From Acidobacteria bacterium 5-1 (GTDB lineage: Bacteria > Acidobacteriota > Blastocatellia > Pyrinomonadales > Pyrinomonadaceae), in contig MWZA01000137.1 of NCBI GenBank assembly GCA_002050455.1, forward strand, positions 1 through 44,646: a stretch of 44,646 nt of DNA, written 5' to 3'. The position numbers and the translations under genes are program-made. This document shows positions 1 to 8,544 of the stretch, piece after piece (position 1 is the stretch's first letter; each line of letters opens with the position of its first letter). The notes beneath the pieces were generated by a model. That model was not told the origin of the DNA, ran no database searches, and worked only from the letters and a program-made list of their open reading frames with translations.

Positions 1-108
1 ATCTGTTACTTGCTTTTACCGAAGTGTTTTCAAGTGATAGAATACTTTAAGAAGTTCAATCAATAACACTCCATAATACTAGGTAATTATAAGTAAATAA
101 AAGAGAAA

Positions 109-759
109 ATGTTCACGGGAATTATAGAAGAACTCGGAAGAATCGTTTCGCTCGAAAAGGACGCGGGCGGCGCAAGGATAAAAATCTCGGCGAAAGTCGT
201 TACAAAAGATACCAATGAAGGCGATTCGATTGCCGTCAACGGCGTATGTTTGACTGCTCTGAATGTTAAGCCGGATTCATTTACAGCGGACGTTTCGGGC
301 GAAACTTTGCATCGCTCGACTTTGGGCAATCTAAAAATTAATTCTAAAGTAAATCTGGAACGCGCAGTTACGCCTCTTACGAAATTGGGCGGACACATCG
401 TGCAAGGTCATGTTGACGCACGCGGAAAATTTCTGCAAGTCGAACAAAACGGCGATTTTTGGACGGTTCGCATTTCTTATCCAAAAGAAATTGGGCAATA
501 TTTGGTTTATAAAGGCTCAATTTCGGTTGAAGGAATCAGTTTAACGATTGCAAATTTAACCGATGATTATTTTGAAATTGCCGTTATTCCGAAAACTTGG
601 GAACTGACAAATCTTTCGAGTTTAAAGAACGGCGACGCGGTAAATCTGGAAGTTGATATAATTGCTAAATATGTTGAAAGAATAATGCTTTACGGCAAAG
701 CGGAAAAGAAAACTGAAAGTATTACAATGGAAAAACTGCAAAAACTCGGTTTTGCGTAA
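109..759 (+). CDS. ribE: Riboflavin synthase alpha subunit
   Basis: Converts two molecules of 6,7-dimethyl-8-ribityllumazine into riboflavin plus a pyrimidinedione, the last step of riboflavin synthesis in the cytosol. The 216-residue protein opens with the family signature MFTGIIEELG and has the two tandem lumazine-binding barrels: the first with AVNGVCLT near residues 42-49, the second starting at GGHIVQGHVD (94-103). Length matches the family. The ATG is preceded by an AGAGAA ribosome site. No other rib genes or FMN riboswitch are visible, but only 108 bp lie upstream. A strong hairpin follows the stop. Confidence 0.96.
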   Translation: MFTGIIEELGRIVSLEKDAGGARIKISAKVVTKDTNEGDSIAVNGVCLTALNVKPDSFTADVSGETLHRSTLGNLKINSKVNLERAVTPLTKLGGHIVQGHVDARGKFLQVEQNGDFWTVRISYPKEIGQYLVYKGSISVEGISLTIANLTDDYFEIAVIPKTWELTNLSSLKNGDAVNLEVDIIAKYVERIMLYGKAEKKTESITMEKLQKLGFA

Positions 760-761
760 GA

Positions 762-793
762 AACGCCGAGATTTATTAAATCTCGGCGTTTTC
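762..793. terminator. Bidirectional hairpin terminator
   Basis: A 13-bp perfect stem (762-774 with 778-790), three-base loop, followed by TTTTC on the plus strand. It sits between the convergent riboflavin synthase gene and the META-domain gene and probably ends transcripts from both sides. Confidence 0.85.
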
Positions 794-800
794 GGGTTTG

Positions 801-1235
801 TTAATTTTGTTTGTAGACGCGGGCAAACTTCAAAAGATTTTGCTTTGTTTCATCAAAGAATATCAGGTAATTTCCTTTAATTTTATATTTGTCCGTTTTA
901 TCAATCACGCTGAAAAAAGTATTTTCCTGTTTCATCAGGTCGTCATCGGTACACGCCATTTTGGTTGAAATTATCGGCTGAAAATCAATTTTCTTTTTGT
1001 CTTCGAGTTTGTAAGTCGTCGAATAGCGATTACAGCCCGCGTTGCCGGACATTCTGTTTCCTTCGCCGAATATCAAAGTTGTTTTAATTTCTTTATTGAA
1101 AACAACCTTATCGCCATTCTTTTTGGCTTTTACCAGTTTCCATTCGCCTTCCAAAGTTTGCGCGTTAATTCCGATAAACATCAGACCAGCGAGTAAAACC
1201 AGACTAAAAACTTGAATTGATTTTTTTATATTCAT
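801..1235 (-). CDS. META domain-containing secreted protein (HslJ-like)
   Basis: A 144-residue protein with a Sec signal peptide (residues 1-24, ending NAQ) and a single META domain: LEGEWKLVKAKKNG near the start and FGEGNRMSGNAGCNRYSTTY in the middle, which is the family hallmark. META proteins are linked to heat or metal stress in the envelope, but their biochemical role is poorly defined. The ATG at 1235 is chosen over an upstream in-frame start because AGAGAGG sits at the right distance. It is convergent with riboflavin synthase, sharing the hairpin terminator, and its leader overlaps the start region of the divergent acetyltransferase. Confidence 0.8.
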   Translation of the reverse strand: MNIKKSIQVFSLVLLAGLMFIGINAQTLEGEWKLVKAKKNGDKVVFNKEIKTTLIFGEGNRMSGNAGCNRYSTTYKLEDKKKIDFQPIISTKMACTDDDLMKQENTFFSVIDKTDKYKIKGNYLIFFDETKQNLLKFARVYKQN

Positions 1236-1309
1236 ATTATTTCCTCTCTTATTATAAAATACAGAATAAGTCTGCATCACTACAACGACCCGAAAGAAAA
1301 AACTTGCAA

Positions 1310-1777
1310 ATGATTGAAATTTTACAAGCCGAAACAACTAAGCAAATCGAAGAAATTCGCCAAATTTTCCGCGAATATAAACAATGGCTTGGTCTTGATT
1401 TGTGTTTTCAAGGTTTTGAAACGGAACTTGCAGATTTGCCCGGAAAATATGCCGAACCTGACGGCAGGCTCTATTTAGCTGATGTTGACGGAAAAACTGC
1501 CGGTTGTATCGCGCTCAGAAAACTTGCAGACGGCGTTTGCGAAATGAAACGGCTTTTTATCAGAGAAGATTTTCGCGGTTTGGGTTTGGGAAAACTTCTG
1601 GTTGAAAAACTGCTTGAAGAAGCGCGTTTAATTGGCTATGAAAAAATGCGGCTTGACACTTTGCCCGTCAAAATGGCGACTGCCGTTAAAATTTACAGAA
1701 ATTTCGGTTTTGAAGAAATCCGGGCGTATTATGACAATCCATACAAAGAAACGCTTTTTATGGAACTTAAACTTTAA
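1310..1777 (+). CDS. GNAT family N-acetyltransferase
   Basis: A 155-residue acetyltransferase that would move an acetyl group from acetyl-CoA to an unknown amine. The acetyl-CoA loop is seen as RGLGLGKLL, preceded by the beta strand CEMKRLFI, and followed by the C-terminal MRLDTLPVKMATAVKIYRNF segment typical of single-domain GNAT proteins. The ATG at 1310 begins MIEILQAE; upstream in-frame codons would overlap the divergent META gene leader and encode an unlikely N-terminus. It ends 18 bp from the convergent end of the next gene. Confidence 0.88.
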   Translation: MIEILQAETTKQIEEIRQIFREYKQWLGLDLCFQGFETELADLPGKYAEPDGRLYLADVDGKTAGCIALRKLADGVCEMKRLFIREDFRGLGLGKLLVEKLLEEARLIGYEKMRLDTLPVKMATAVKIYRNFGFEEIRAYYDNPYKETLFMELKL

Positions 1778-1795
1778 CAATTTTCAAAGCAAATT

Positions 1796-2320
1796 TTACT
1801 GTCCGGCTTGAAAAGGTCTTCCATAAATTTCCTGAAAAACCCAACCCAAAAATCTGACTTCCGCCGTGCAGAGTGCTTCGAGCCAGCAACTCGAAAGATA
1901 TAAACGTCTTTCCAATTTTGACGGAATTTTTTGGGCTTCTTCAATGTGAGATTTATCTTTTTCCAGATTATAACTTCCGGCAATCTGTTCATTGGTTTGT
2001 TTGGCTTCGCCCAAGGCTTGCAGAGCGTCCGAAATCCAGCTTTGCAGTTTATTTTCCGAATCATTTTCGCCCAACGCCTGAAAAACGCCGATGGCAAACC
2101 GCGACTCGGCATTTTCAAACGGATAAGTTTCAATATTGTTTGCCGCGTCGTCAGCTTGTTTCCACTGAAAAAGTTCTTCAACTTGCGGATGTCGGACAAG
2201 CGCAACTCGCGGGTCGTAATTCAAAAACCATTCAAGCAAATCGGCTAAAGAGTTAGTGTTAATGCCGCCGTTCGGAGTTTTTTGCAGCTTCGGCGGTTGA
2301 TTTTCTTGCGTTTGTGCCAT
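1796..2320 (-). CDS. Hypothetical protein, 174 residues
   Basis: Not recognised. The protein has a polar N-terminus (AQTQENQPPK), no signal peptide and no membrane segment; the rest looks helical, with WLEALCTAEVRFLGWVFQEIYG near the C-terminal end being the most hydrophobic part. It is the third gene of a tight minus-strand run: asparaginase, the 119-residue protein, then this gene 12 bp downstream. Translation signals are weak, which fits read-through from the gene before it. Function unknown. Confidence 0.6.
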   Translation of the reverse strand: MAQTQENQPPKLQKTPNGGINTNSLADLLEWFLNYDPRVALVRHPQVEELFQWKQADDAANNIETYPFENAESRFAIGVFQALGENDSENKLQSWISDALQALGEAKQTNEQIAGSYNLEKDKSHIEEAQKIPSKLERRLYLSSCWLEALCTAEVRFLGWVFQEIYGRPFQAGQ

Positions 2321-2332
2321 TTTATTATAAAT

Positions 2333-2692
2333 TTACATACTTGATTGTCGCCAAGCCTTTTTATCCATCGAAACCATAATTTCAATATAATCTCCGAGAG
2401 AGCCATTTTCATTTAACCACCAAAAATGCCAGACAGAACGTTTTTCGTTTTCCGAGCCGTATTGAATTAGTCGGACTTGCCACAAATAATAATTAGAATT
2501 ATCAATTTTTTGCTTTTCAATAAATTTTTCCATTACTTTTATTGCATCCTGCATTGAAAGTTTCGGTTTTAAATCGAATTTGCTTTTTGGAAGTTCAACA
2601 ACTTCTTCCGATTCCTTTTCTGGTGGTGAAGTTTGACTAAAAACAATTTGGCAAAAAAGCAAGACAGTAAAAAAGTATAAGAAAATTTTTAT
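2333..2692 (-). CDS. Small secreted hypothetical protein, apparent ATA start
   Basis: Not recognised. From 2692 the 119-residue product begins with a clear Sec signal peptide (KIFLYFFTVLLFCQIVFSQ), then a charged linker and a compact domain with tryptophans (VWHFWWLNENGSLGDYIEIMV), and ends at KAWRQSSM. The well-placed GAGGTG ribosome site, which overlaps the asparaginase stop, points to an ATA codon at 2692-2690; no ATG, GTG or TTG lies there. The next in-frame start, a TTG at 2662, would cut the signal peptide. Either ATA is used poorly, the true base is ATG, or the gene is decaying. Likely exported. Confidence 0.55.
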   Translation of the reverse strand: MKIFLYFFTVLLFCQIVFSQTSPPEKESEEVVELPKSKFDLKPKLSMQDAIKVMEKFIEKQKIDNSNYYLWQVRLIQYGSENEKRSVWHFWWLNENGSLGDYIEIMVSMDKKAWRQSSM

Positions 2693-2700
2693 AAATCACC

Positions 2701-3720
2701 TCATAAATTTAGATTAAAACTCGCTTGAATTTCTCCTATTATATCACCGCGCCGGTTTTCTATTGTTATCGGCGAAAATTGTTTAAGCGTTTCGCCGTCT
2801 AAAATTCCGAGTTGCCGCAAAAGTTCGATTGCCACGACGGGACGAGCGCGTCTGTCTTCGCCGTCTTCAATTTTAAAAGCGATTCCCAAACCTTTTTTCC
2901 ATTTCGGCGACGGCAAAATGCCTGCGACATAAACGCCTTCCGCGCCGACTTTTGAGATGATTTTGCCGCGCAATGTTTGCATAATTATTGTGTCAAGCCG
3001 TTCAGTTCCGCCAATCATTTCGGGATAATTTATCATCGCCGAAACGATGCACCGACACGCTTCGCGCCACTGTTTATCAAAGAAACTCGGCGGAAAAACC
3101 AGCCGCGCAAAACTTTTTGCCATTGCAGAAACCGGTAGAGCAAAATTCGGCGCGGCGCAGCCGTCAATCCCGATTTTTATTTCATTTTTCGGAATATCAG
3201 TAAATTGCGAAACGGTTTCTAAAATTTTTTGTTGAATCGGATTTTCCAAATGTTCGTAAGTTTGCGCGTCTGCGCCGATGTGTCTGGCAAGCGCGAGCAT
3301 CGCGGCGTGTTTGCCAGAACAGTTGTTGTGCAGCTGCGTCGGTTTTTCGCCCGCCCGAATCATTTTTTCAGCAGTTTCTTTGTGAAATGGAAGTTGCGTT
3401 CCGCATTGCAAATCCGATTCGCTCAAACCGATTTTTCGCAACATTTTTTCGACGGTTTCAGTGTGAATTTTCTCACCCGAATGCGAACCGCAAGTCAGCG
3501 CGATTTCCTTTTCTAGGAAGTCGAACGCTGAAGCCGCACCGCTGGTCAGAAAGGGAAACGCTTGAAAAGGTTTCGCTGAAGAACGAAAAAACGTAATGAT
3601 TTCGGGATTGCCAAGCGATGCAATCGTCTTACTGTCGCCGTCCGCGACGATTAAATGTCCGCGATGGATTGATTCGACGATTTCGCCGCGAATGACTTTG
3701 GCTAAAATTTCGGATTTCAT
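2701..3720 (-). CDS. Asparaginase II family protein
   Basis: Predicted to hydrolyse L-asparagine to aspartate and ammonia. The 339-residue protein matches the thermolabile rhizobial-type asparaginase family rather than the AnsA/AnsB type: it carries SSAKPFQ near residue 50, CGSHSGE near 77, NNCSGKHAAML near 133 and GIDGCAAPNF near 185, with the conserved serines, lysines and cysteine of that family. ATG start; no signal peptide, so cytosolic. Its stop overlaps the ribosome site of the next gene, so the downstream genes are probably translated from the same message. Confidence 0.9.
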   Translation of the reverse strand: MKSEILAKVIRGEIVESIHRGHLIVADGDSKTIASLGNPEIITFFRSSAKPFQAFPFLTSGAASAFDFLEKEIALTCGSHSGEKIHTETVEKMLRKIGLSESDLQCGTQLPFHKETAEKMIRAGEKPTQLHNNCSGKHAAMLALARHIGADAQTYEHLENPIQQKILETVSQFTDIPKNEIKIGIDGCAAPNFALPVSAMAKSFARLVFPPSFFDKQWREACRCIVSAMINYPEMIGGTERLDTIIMQTLRGKIISKVGAEGVYVAGILPSPKWKKGLGIAFKIEDGEDRRARPVVAIELLRQLGILDGETLKQFSPITIENRRGDIIGEIQASFNLNL

Positions 3721-3762
3721 AATTTGATTCGCTGCAGAAGCAAAGAAAATACGAAAAAAATT

Positions 3763-3837
3763 AACAGGATAGACAGGATATGCAGGATAATACAGAAGTT
3801 ATTGTTAAATCTTTCTTCTTATCCTGTCTATCCTGTT
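3763..3837. repeat. Inverted-repeat element between asparaginase and recN
   Basis: An 18-bp perfect inverted repeat (3763-3780 and 3820-3837) built from ACAGGATAGACAGGAT, with a further partial copy inside the left arm (GCAGGATAA). It lies between two minus-strand genes. It looks like a dispersed intergenic hairpin rather than a classical terminator, since the arms are 39 bp apart and no clean T-run follows. Confidence 0.6.
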
Positions 3838-3842
3838 TGAGT

Positions 3843-5546
3843 TTATTTTACCGCACTCAACATTTCTTTTGCGTGCTGCCGCGCCGTTGCGGTAATCTCT
3901 TTGCCCGTCAACATTCGCGCAATTTCTTCGACTTGTTCGTTTTCGTTTAATTCTCTCACGCCAATGTTTGTCCGATTTTTCGCCGTTTCCTTTTCAACTA
4001 AAAAATGCTGGTCAGCCAAAGACGCGATTTGCGGCTGGTGCGTAACGCACAAAACTTGCTGCGTTTTTGCCAATTCCTTGAGTTTTAAGCCGACGGCTTC
4101 GGCAACTCTTCCGCCGATTCCCGCGTCAATTTCGTCAAAAACCATCGCTTTTTCGACTTCGGAAAGTTTCGCCGTCGTCTTCAAAATCAGCATTAAGCGC
4201 GAGGCTTCGCCGCCGGACGCAACTTTTGCAATTGGTTTGACGGATTCACCGACATTTGCCGAAAAATAAAACTCAACTCGGTCAAAACCTTTTGCGGTAA
4301 AAGATTTTATCGCGGCTGTTTCGTCCTGTAAATTATTTGGCGCGTCAATCCGCACTTCAAAACGCGCTTTTTCGAGCGCAACCGCTTTCAGATTTGCTTC
4401 GATTTCCTTCTCGAATTTTCGCGCCGCTTTCTCGCGTTTGTCGTGCAGTTCCAATGCGATATTCAGATAATCTTCACGCGCTTTTTGCAGCTTTTTTTGT
4501 AATTCCCTTTTGCGCTCTTCAGAGGTTTCGATATTTTTCAGGCGTTCTTCCGATTCGCGGAAATGCTCCAAGACGCTTTCGACGCTTCCGCCGTATTTAC
4601 GTTTCAGACGCGAAATTTCCGCCAACCTATTTTCAATTTCTTCCAATCTTTCGGGCGAAAATTCCAGACGATTGCGAAAATCCCGCACCGAAATCGCTAA
4701 ATCTTCCAAAACCGCCTGCGCCATCTGCAGACTTTCGGCGTATTCGCGGAAACTCGATTCGTATTCGGTCAATTCCGTAATTCTCTGCACGGCTTTGTCC
4801 AGCGTCGAAATCGTCGCTTCTTCATTTTCATAAAGCAGCAAATAACTTTCGTCGCTCAAAGTCGAAAGTTTTTCGACGTTGTTCAATCGTCGTTTTTCTT
4901 CTTCGAGTGCTTCATTCTCACCGATTTTCAAATTTACTTTTTTAATTTCATCAACTTGAAACTGCAAAATATCGAGCAGTTGAAGTTTTTGCGCTTCATC
5001 TGCCTTCAGACTTTCGATTTCTTTTGCAATTTGCGCTAATTCTTTATATTTTTCGGCGACATTTCCGCGCAAAGTTTTTAAGTTTGCATATTCATCAAGC
5101 ATTTCAAGATGAGTTGCGGGATTAAACAGCGTGGCTTGTTCGCCTTGCCCGTGAATGTCAACCAGAAACGCGCCGATTTTTTTCAAAAACGCCTGCGTAA
5201 CAAGTTGATTATTAACGAAAATGCGGTTGCGTCCGCTTGCCGTAAGCTCGCGCCGCACGATTAAATCAATTTCGCGTTCATCGTCCAATTCAATTCCGCT
5301 TTCTTCAAAAACCGCTTGCAAATTTTCGTTGAAAAAAATGTTGAAAAGTCCTTCGATTTGCGCGTTTGATTCGCCTTCCTTTATCAAATCGGATGAAACT
5401 CGTTCGCCGGTGAGCGCGCCCAAACTGTCCACAATTATTGATTTTCCCGAACCTGTTTCGCCTGTCAAAAGGTTTAAGCCTGCGGCAAATTCGAGTTGGA
5501 GCTCGTCAATCAGCGCGATGTTTTTGATTTTGAGCAGACTTAACAT
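3843..5546 (-). CDS. recN: DNA repair protein RecN
   Basis: SMC-like ATPase of double-strand break repair, cytosolic and nucleoid-associated. The 567-residue protein starts MLSLLKIKNIALIDELQLEF, has the Walker A box GETGSGKS (29-36), a long coiled-coil middle rich in Glu, Lys and Leu (about 150-350), and a C-terminal ATPase half with the signature VASGGEASRLMLILK, Walker B VFDEIDAGIGG and the VTHQPQIASLADQHF motif. Length agrees with the family. ATG start. It stands alone between two inverted-repeat elements. Confidence 0.97.
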   Translation of the reverse strand: MLSLLKIKNIALIDELQLEFAAGLNLLTGETGSGKSIIVDSLGALTGERVSSDLIKEGESNAQIEGLFNIFFNENLQAVFEESGIELDDEREIDLIVRRELTASGRNRIFVNNQLVTQAFLKKIGAFLVDIHGQGEQATLFNPATHLEMLDEYANLKTLRGNVAEKYKELAQIAKEIESLKADEAQKLQLLDILQFQVDEIKKVNLKIGENEALEEEKRRLNNVEKLSTLSDESYLLLYENEEATISTLDKAVQRITELTEYESSFREYAESLQMAQAVLEDLAISVRDFRNRLEFSPERLEEIENRLAEISRLKRKYGGSVESVLEHFRESEERLKNIETSEERKRELQKKLQKAREDYLNIALELHDKREKAARKFEKEIEANLKAVALEKARFEVRIDAPNNLQDETAAIKSFTAKGFDRVEFYFSANVGESVKPIAKVASGGEASRLMLILKTTAKLSEVEKAMVFDEIDAGIGGRVAEAVGLKLKELAKTQQVLCVTHQPQIASLADQHFLVEKETAKNRTNIGVRELNENEQVEEIARMLTGKEITATARQHAKEMLSAVK

Positions 5547-5571
5547 ATTGAATTAGATTATAGGAAAATTT

Positions 5572-5688
5572 CACCACAGAAACACAGAGAACCCAGAGGG
5601 AAATTTAAACCGGATTGACAAAATTAAAATTTAATTTGTGCAATTCGTGTAAGCGCACGGCTGTAAAATCTCTGCGTTCTCGGTGGTG
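5572..5688. repeat. Imperfect inverted repeat downstream of M14 gene
   Basis: CACCACAGAAACACAGAG at 5572-5589 pairs imperfectly with CTCTGCGTTCTCGGTGGTG at 5670-5688. The arms flank a mostly A/T-rich 80-bp middle. It lies between recN and the peptidase gene, both on the minus strand. Its CACCACAGA...TCTGTGGTG design resembles dispersed intergenic repeats found in many bacterial genomes; this is from memory, not a search. Confidence 0.5.
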
Positions 5689-5694
5689 TAAATC

Positions 5695-7008
5695 TTATTT
5701 TAATTTAGGCACAAGTTCTTCGCCTTTTACCCATCTGCCTAAACTAAAAATCGCGTCCGGCGGATAAGTTTTTTCCAAATCGGCGGCTTTCCAATCAATC
5801 TGGCGCGTTTTTTTATAAAACATAAATTCACCGCTTGAGCCGACACGCACAAACCCATATCTCGGCGCAATGTAGAAATTGCTCGCGTCAAATTCTTCCA
5901 AACCTCTGTAAGCCGATAAATCGCCGATGCTCCGAATATACGTCGGCGCAATAAACGCGGCGCGGTGACGTTGCATATTGACCGCGACGTCTGCCGTGGT
6001 GATTACGGGCGGTTCGGTGATATTAACAATATTTGCTCGGCGAAAAATCGTATCGTAGATTCTGCCTGAACTGTTAAACGGTATTGATTCATAAACAGAC
6101 GGGTTTGCCGTTTTCTCGCTTCCGTCAACGAGTGCTTTGAAGGCGGAAAGAAACGCGACGAAGTTCATTTTGACCAAAAACATTTCGTCTTTGCCATAAA
6201 GCGCGCCGGTTTCAACCAAAATCACGGGTGTTCCCCAGTCGGAAAATTTATCGCCGAAAGCCATCGGGTTGTAGTTGTCAACATAACGCCCGATGTTGCC
6301 GCCGATAAAATTTTGCAAAGCGGAAATCATCACTGCGGACAGCCGTTTGTTGCGCTCGTTTCCTTCGGTATCCTGGTTTTCGCCCGTAACGACCAGAAAG
6401 GAAATCGCCGCCTGATTGGTTGAATTTCCAACCGTCGTCAGCGATTGTTGATTGTGCAGATTAAATCCGATATTCGGCGACCAATCGTCGCGCAGCCTTT
6501 TCAAAAGCTGACCTTCGGGCGTTTGCAGCGCGCGCGCATCGCGGTTGATGTCAACGGATTGCAGATTATAGCGTTGATAAAATTCCGCGCCGTCGGGATT
6601 GAGCATCGGCACGGCGCGAATCGTCAGAGTTTTTTCGAGTTGTTTGACCCAATCTTTATCGCGGTTATTTTGCAAATACGCGAACATATCAATCAAAGCG
6701 GAAGTCGCCGTCGGTTCGTCGCCGTGCATTTGCGACCACAAAAAAATTTTCGTCGTCCCTTTGCCGAATTCAATCTGATAAATCTCGCGGTTGGCGTAAC
6801 TGCGCCCGACTTCCTCGACTTTTAATCCGAGTTTTTTGAGTTGTTCGAGATATTTCTGTAAATCTCGATGGCGGACATTTGACGGCAAAATGTTGGAAAT
6901 ATGTTGTTTTTCCCAATCGTCTGCAAAATCTTTCGTGGTTTGCGCCTGTATTTTCGCGCTTATCAAGAAAACCAGAAGAATGGCAAAAATTAACAAAGCA
7001 TATTTCAT
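5695..7008 (-). CDS. Secreted M14-family zinc carboxypeptidase
   Basis: A 437-residue exported metallopeptidase that would trim C-terminal residues or peptidoglycan peptides outside the cytoplasm. Signal peptide at residues 1-23 (MKYALLIFAILLVFLISAKIQA). Zinc ligands are visible as H95 and E98 in MHGDEPTA and H185 in FNLHNQQ; the NPDG (137-140) and NRD loops and catalytic-type Glu266 in VETGALYG complete the family pattern. The ATG at 7008 is chosen because the upstream extension would precede the signal peptide. A C-terminal region of about 160 residues beyond the peptidase core is unassigned. Confidence 0.9.
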   Translation of the reverse strand: MKYALLIFAILLVFLISAKIQAQTTKDFADDWEKQHISNILPSNVRHRDLQKYLEQLKKLGLKVEEVGRSYANREIYQIEFGKGTTKIFLWSQMHGDEPTATSALIDMFAYLQNNRDKDWVKQLEKTLTIRAVPMLNPDGAEFYQRYNLQSVDINRDARALQTPEGQLLKRLRDDWSPNIGFNLHNQQSLTTVGNSTNQAAISFLVVTGENQDTEGNERNKRLSAVMISALQNFIGGNIGRYVDNYNPMAFGDKFSDWGTPVILVETGALYGKDEMFLVKMNFVAFLSAFKALVDGSEKTANPSVYESIPFNSSGRIYDTIFRRANIVNITEPPVITTADVAVNMQRHRAAFIAPTYIRSIGDLSAYRGLEEFDASNFYIAPRYGFVRVGSSGEFMFYKKTRQIDWKAADLEKTYPPDAIFSLGRWVKGEELVPKLK

Positions 7009-7086
7009 AATAAAAAGATAATACCGATTTCTGTCAAAAAATAAAACGGCAAGCTGTAATGACTCGCCGTTTTTCATAAAGAAAAG

Positions 7087-7163
7087 TGGTGGCTGGAGAG
7101 TGACTTGAACACTCGACCTCGGGGTTATGAATCCCGCGCTCTAACCAGCTGAGCTACCCAGCC
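7087..7163 (-). tRNA. tRNA, anticodon CAU (Met, probably elongator)
   Basis: Reads on the minus strand as a 77-nt cloverleaf with encoded CCA (7087-7089). Acceptor arm GGCTGGG pairs with CCCAGCC-type end, D arm GCTC/GAGC, anticodon loop TTCATAA, T arm GAGTG-TTCAAGT-CACTC. The acceptor starts with a normal G-C pair, so it is not the initiator. A CAU anticodon could also be tRNA-Ile2 after lysidine modification; Met is preferred because the sequence resembles elongator tRNA-Met. The top of the anticodon stem has one A-C mismatch. Confidence 0.93.
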
Positions 7164-7295
7164 GCGAACATTCGATTATAATTCGATAATCAAAAAAATC
7201 AAGTATTCAAACAATCGTTTTCTAAGTTTTGCCCAAAATTATTCGTCTTGGTTATCATAAAAGTAACTAAATAAACGATTCAAGGAGAGGATTGG

Positions 7296-8537
7296 ATGCC
7301 GATTGTTCTAGCTGCAAGTGTCGAAAACGCCGGAATTCTGCTGGCTTTGGTGATAATGCTCGCTGCCGCGAAAATTCTGGCGGAGGTTTTTGAACGTCTG
7401 AAACAACCTGCGGTTGTCGGCGAGATTTTGGCGGGTGTTTTGATTGGTCCGAGTCTTTTGAATTGGGTTCAGCCCTCGGAGTTTATAAATATAATTGCGG
7501 AAATCGGCATTATCTTTCTGCTGTTTAATGTCGGGCTGGAAACCAAGCCGCAAGCGATTTTAGATGTCGGCAAACGCGCCGTTGTGGTTGCGGTTTTGGG
7601 CGTTGTAGTGCCGTTTATCGCAGGTTATTTTATCGCGGTTTGGTGGGGCGGCTCAACGGTTGAGGCACTGTTTATCGGCGCGGCACTTGTCGCAACTTCC
7701 GTCGGCATTACGGCGCGGGTTTTGGGAGGGATGGGGTTATTGGACACGCTGACTTCGCGGATAATTCTGGGCGCGGCGGTGATTGACGATATTTTGGGTT
7801 TGCTGATTTTGTCGGTTGTTTCGAGTTTTTCAAAGGGAAGCGTAGATTATTGGAGATTAGCCGGAACTGCCGGACTTGCGATTTTCTTTACGCTTTTTGT
7901 CGCATTTTTCGGCGCAAAATTGATGACGCGACTTGCGCCGAAAATCGAAAATCTGCACATCAGCAAACCATTTTTCAATGCCGGTTTGATTTTGTGTCTG
8001 GGGTTGTCTTTTGCCGCAATTCATATTGGTGTTGCCGCGATTATCGGCGCGTTTTTAGCGGGAATGATGCTGGCGGAAGCAACCGAGGAAAATAGAAAAA
8101 TGCACAAATTGACAAGCGGCGTAACGGAATTTCTCGTGCCGTTTTTTCTCGTCAATATCGGAATGCAGCTTAATTTGAGCATTTTCAAAGACATTTCGGT
8201 TGTAATTTTGGCGGTTGTGATTACAATAGTTGCTGTTTTAACGAAATTTATCGGTTGCGGACTTGGTGCTTACGGGCTTGGCTGGAAACGCTCGGCGCAA
8301 GTCGGAATCGGAATGATACCGCGCGGCGAAGTCGGAATTGTCGTCGCACAAATCGGTTTAGGTTTGGCGGCAATCAGCGAGCAGTTTTTCGCGTCGGTGC
8401 TTTTTATGGCGATTGCGACAACTTTGATCGCGCCGCCCTTTATCAAAATTCTCTTCGAGGGCGAAAAAGCGAAACTAGAAGCCGAGCAGGCGGAAAAAGA
8501 TATTCACCTTTCCGACATATTTTCGCGGATTGGTTAG
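7296..8537 (+). CDS. Kef-type cation:proton antiporter (CPA2)
   Basis: Inner-membrane antiporter exchanging Na+ or K+ for protons. The 413-residue protein is almost wholly hydrophobic, with about 11-12 membrane segments, the GEILAGVLIGPSLL motif near residue 45 and the paired acidic residues of the transport site in GAAVIDDILGLLIL. It ends shortly after the last segment with a charged tail, so no RCK/TrkA-N regulatory domain is present, unlike KefB/KefC. The ATG follows a strong AAGGAGAGG ribosome site. The DUF389 gene starts 7 bp after its stop, suggesting co-transcription. Confidence 0.92.
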   Translation: MPIVLAASVENAGILLALVIMLAAAKILAEVFERLKQPAVVGEILAGVLIGPSLLNWVQPSEFINIIAEIGIIFLLFNVGLETKPQAILDVGKRAVVVAVLGVVVPFIAGYFIAVWWGGSTVEALFIGAALVATSVGITARVLGGMGLLDTLTSRIILGAAVIDDILGLLILSVVSSFSKGSVDYWRLAGTAGLAIFFTLFVAFFGAKLMTRLAPKIENLHISKPFFNAGLILCLGLSFAAIHIGVAAIIGAFLAGMMLAEATEENRKMHKLTSGVTEFLVPFFLVNIGMQLNLSIFKDISVVILAVVITIVAVLTKFIGCGLGAYGLGWKRSAQVGIGMIPRGEVGIVVAQIGLGLAAISEQFFASVLFMAIATTLIAPPFIKILFEGEKAKLEAEQAEKDIHLSDIFSRIG

Positions 8538-8544
8538 AAGAAAT

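Noticed and set aside
1774-2256. Three overlapping ORFs around the 174-residue gene (1774-2205 minus, 1873-2256 and 1931-2248 plus)
   Set aside because: Compositions are those of shadow frames; only the 1796-2320 frame fits the spacing and order of the operon.
5739-5951. 70-codon minus-strand ORF inside the M14 gene
   Set aside because: Shadow frame within the conserved peptidase; start codon and composition do not support it.
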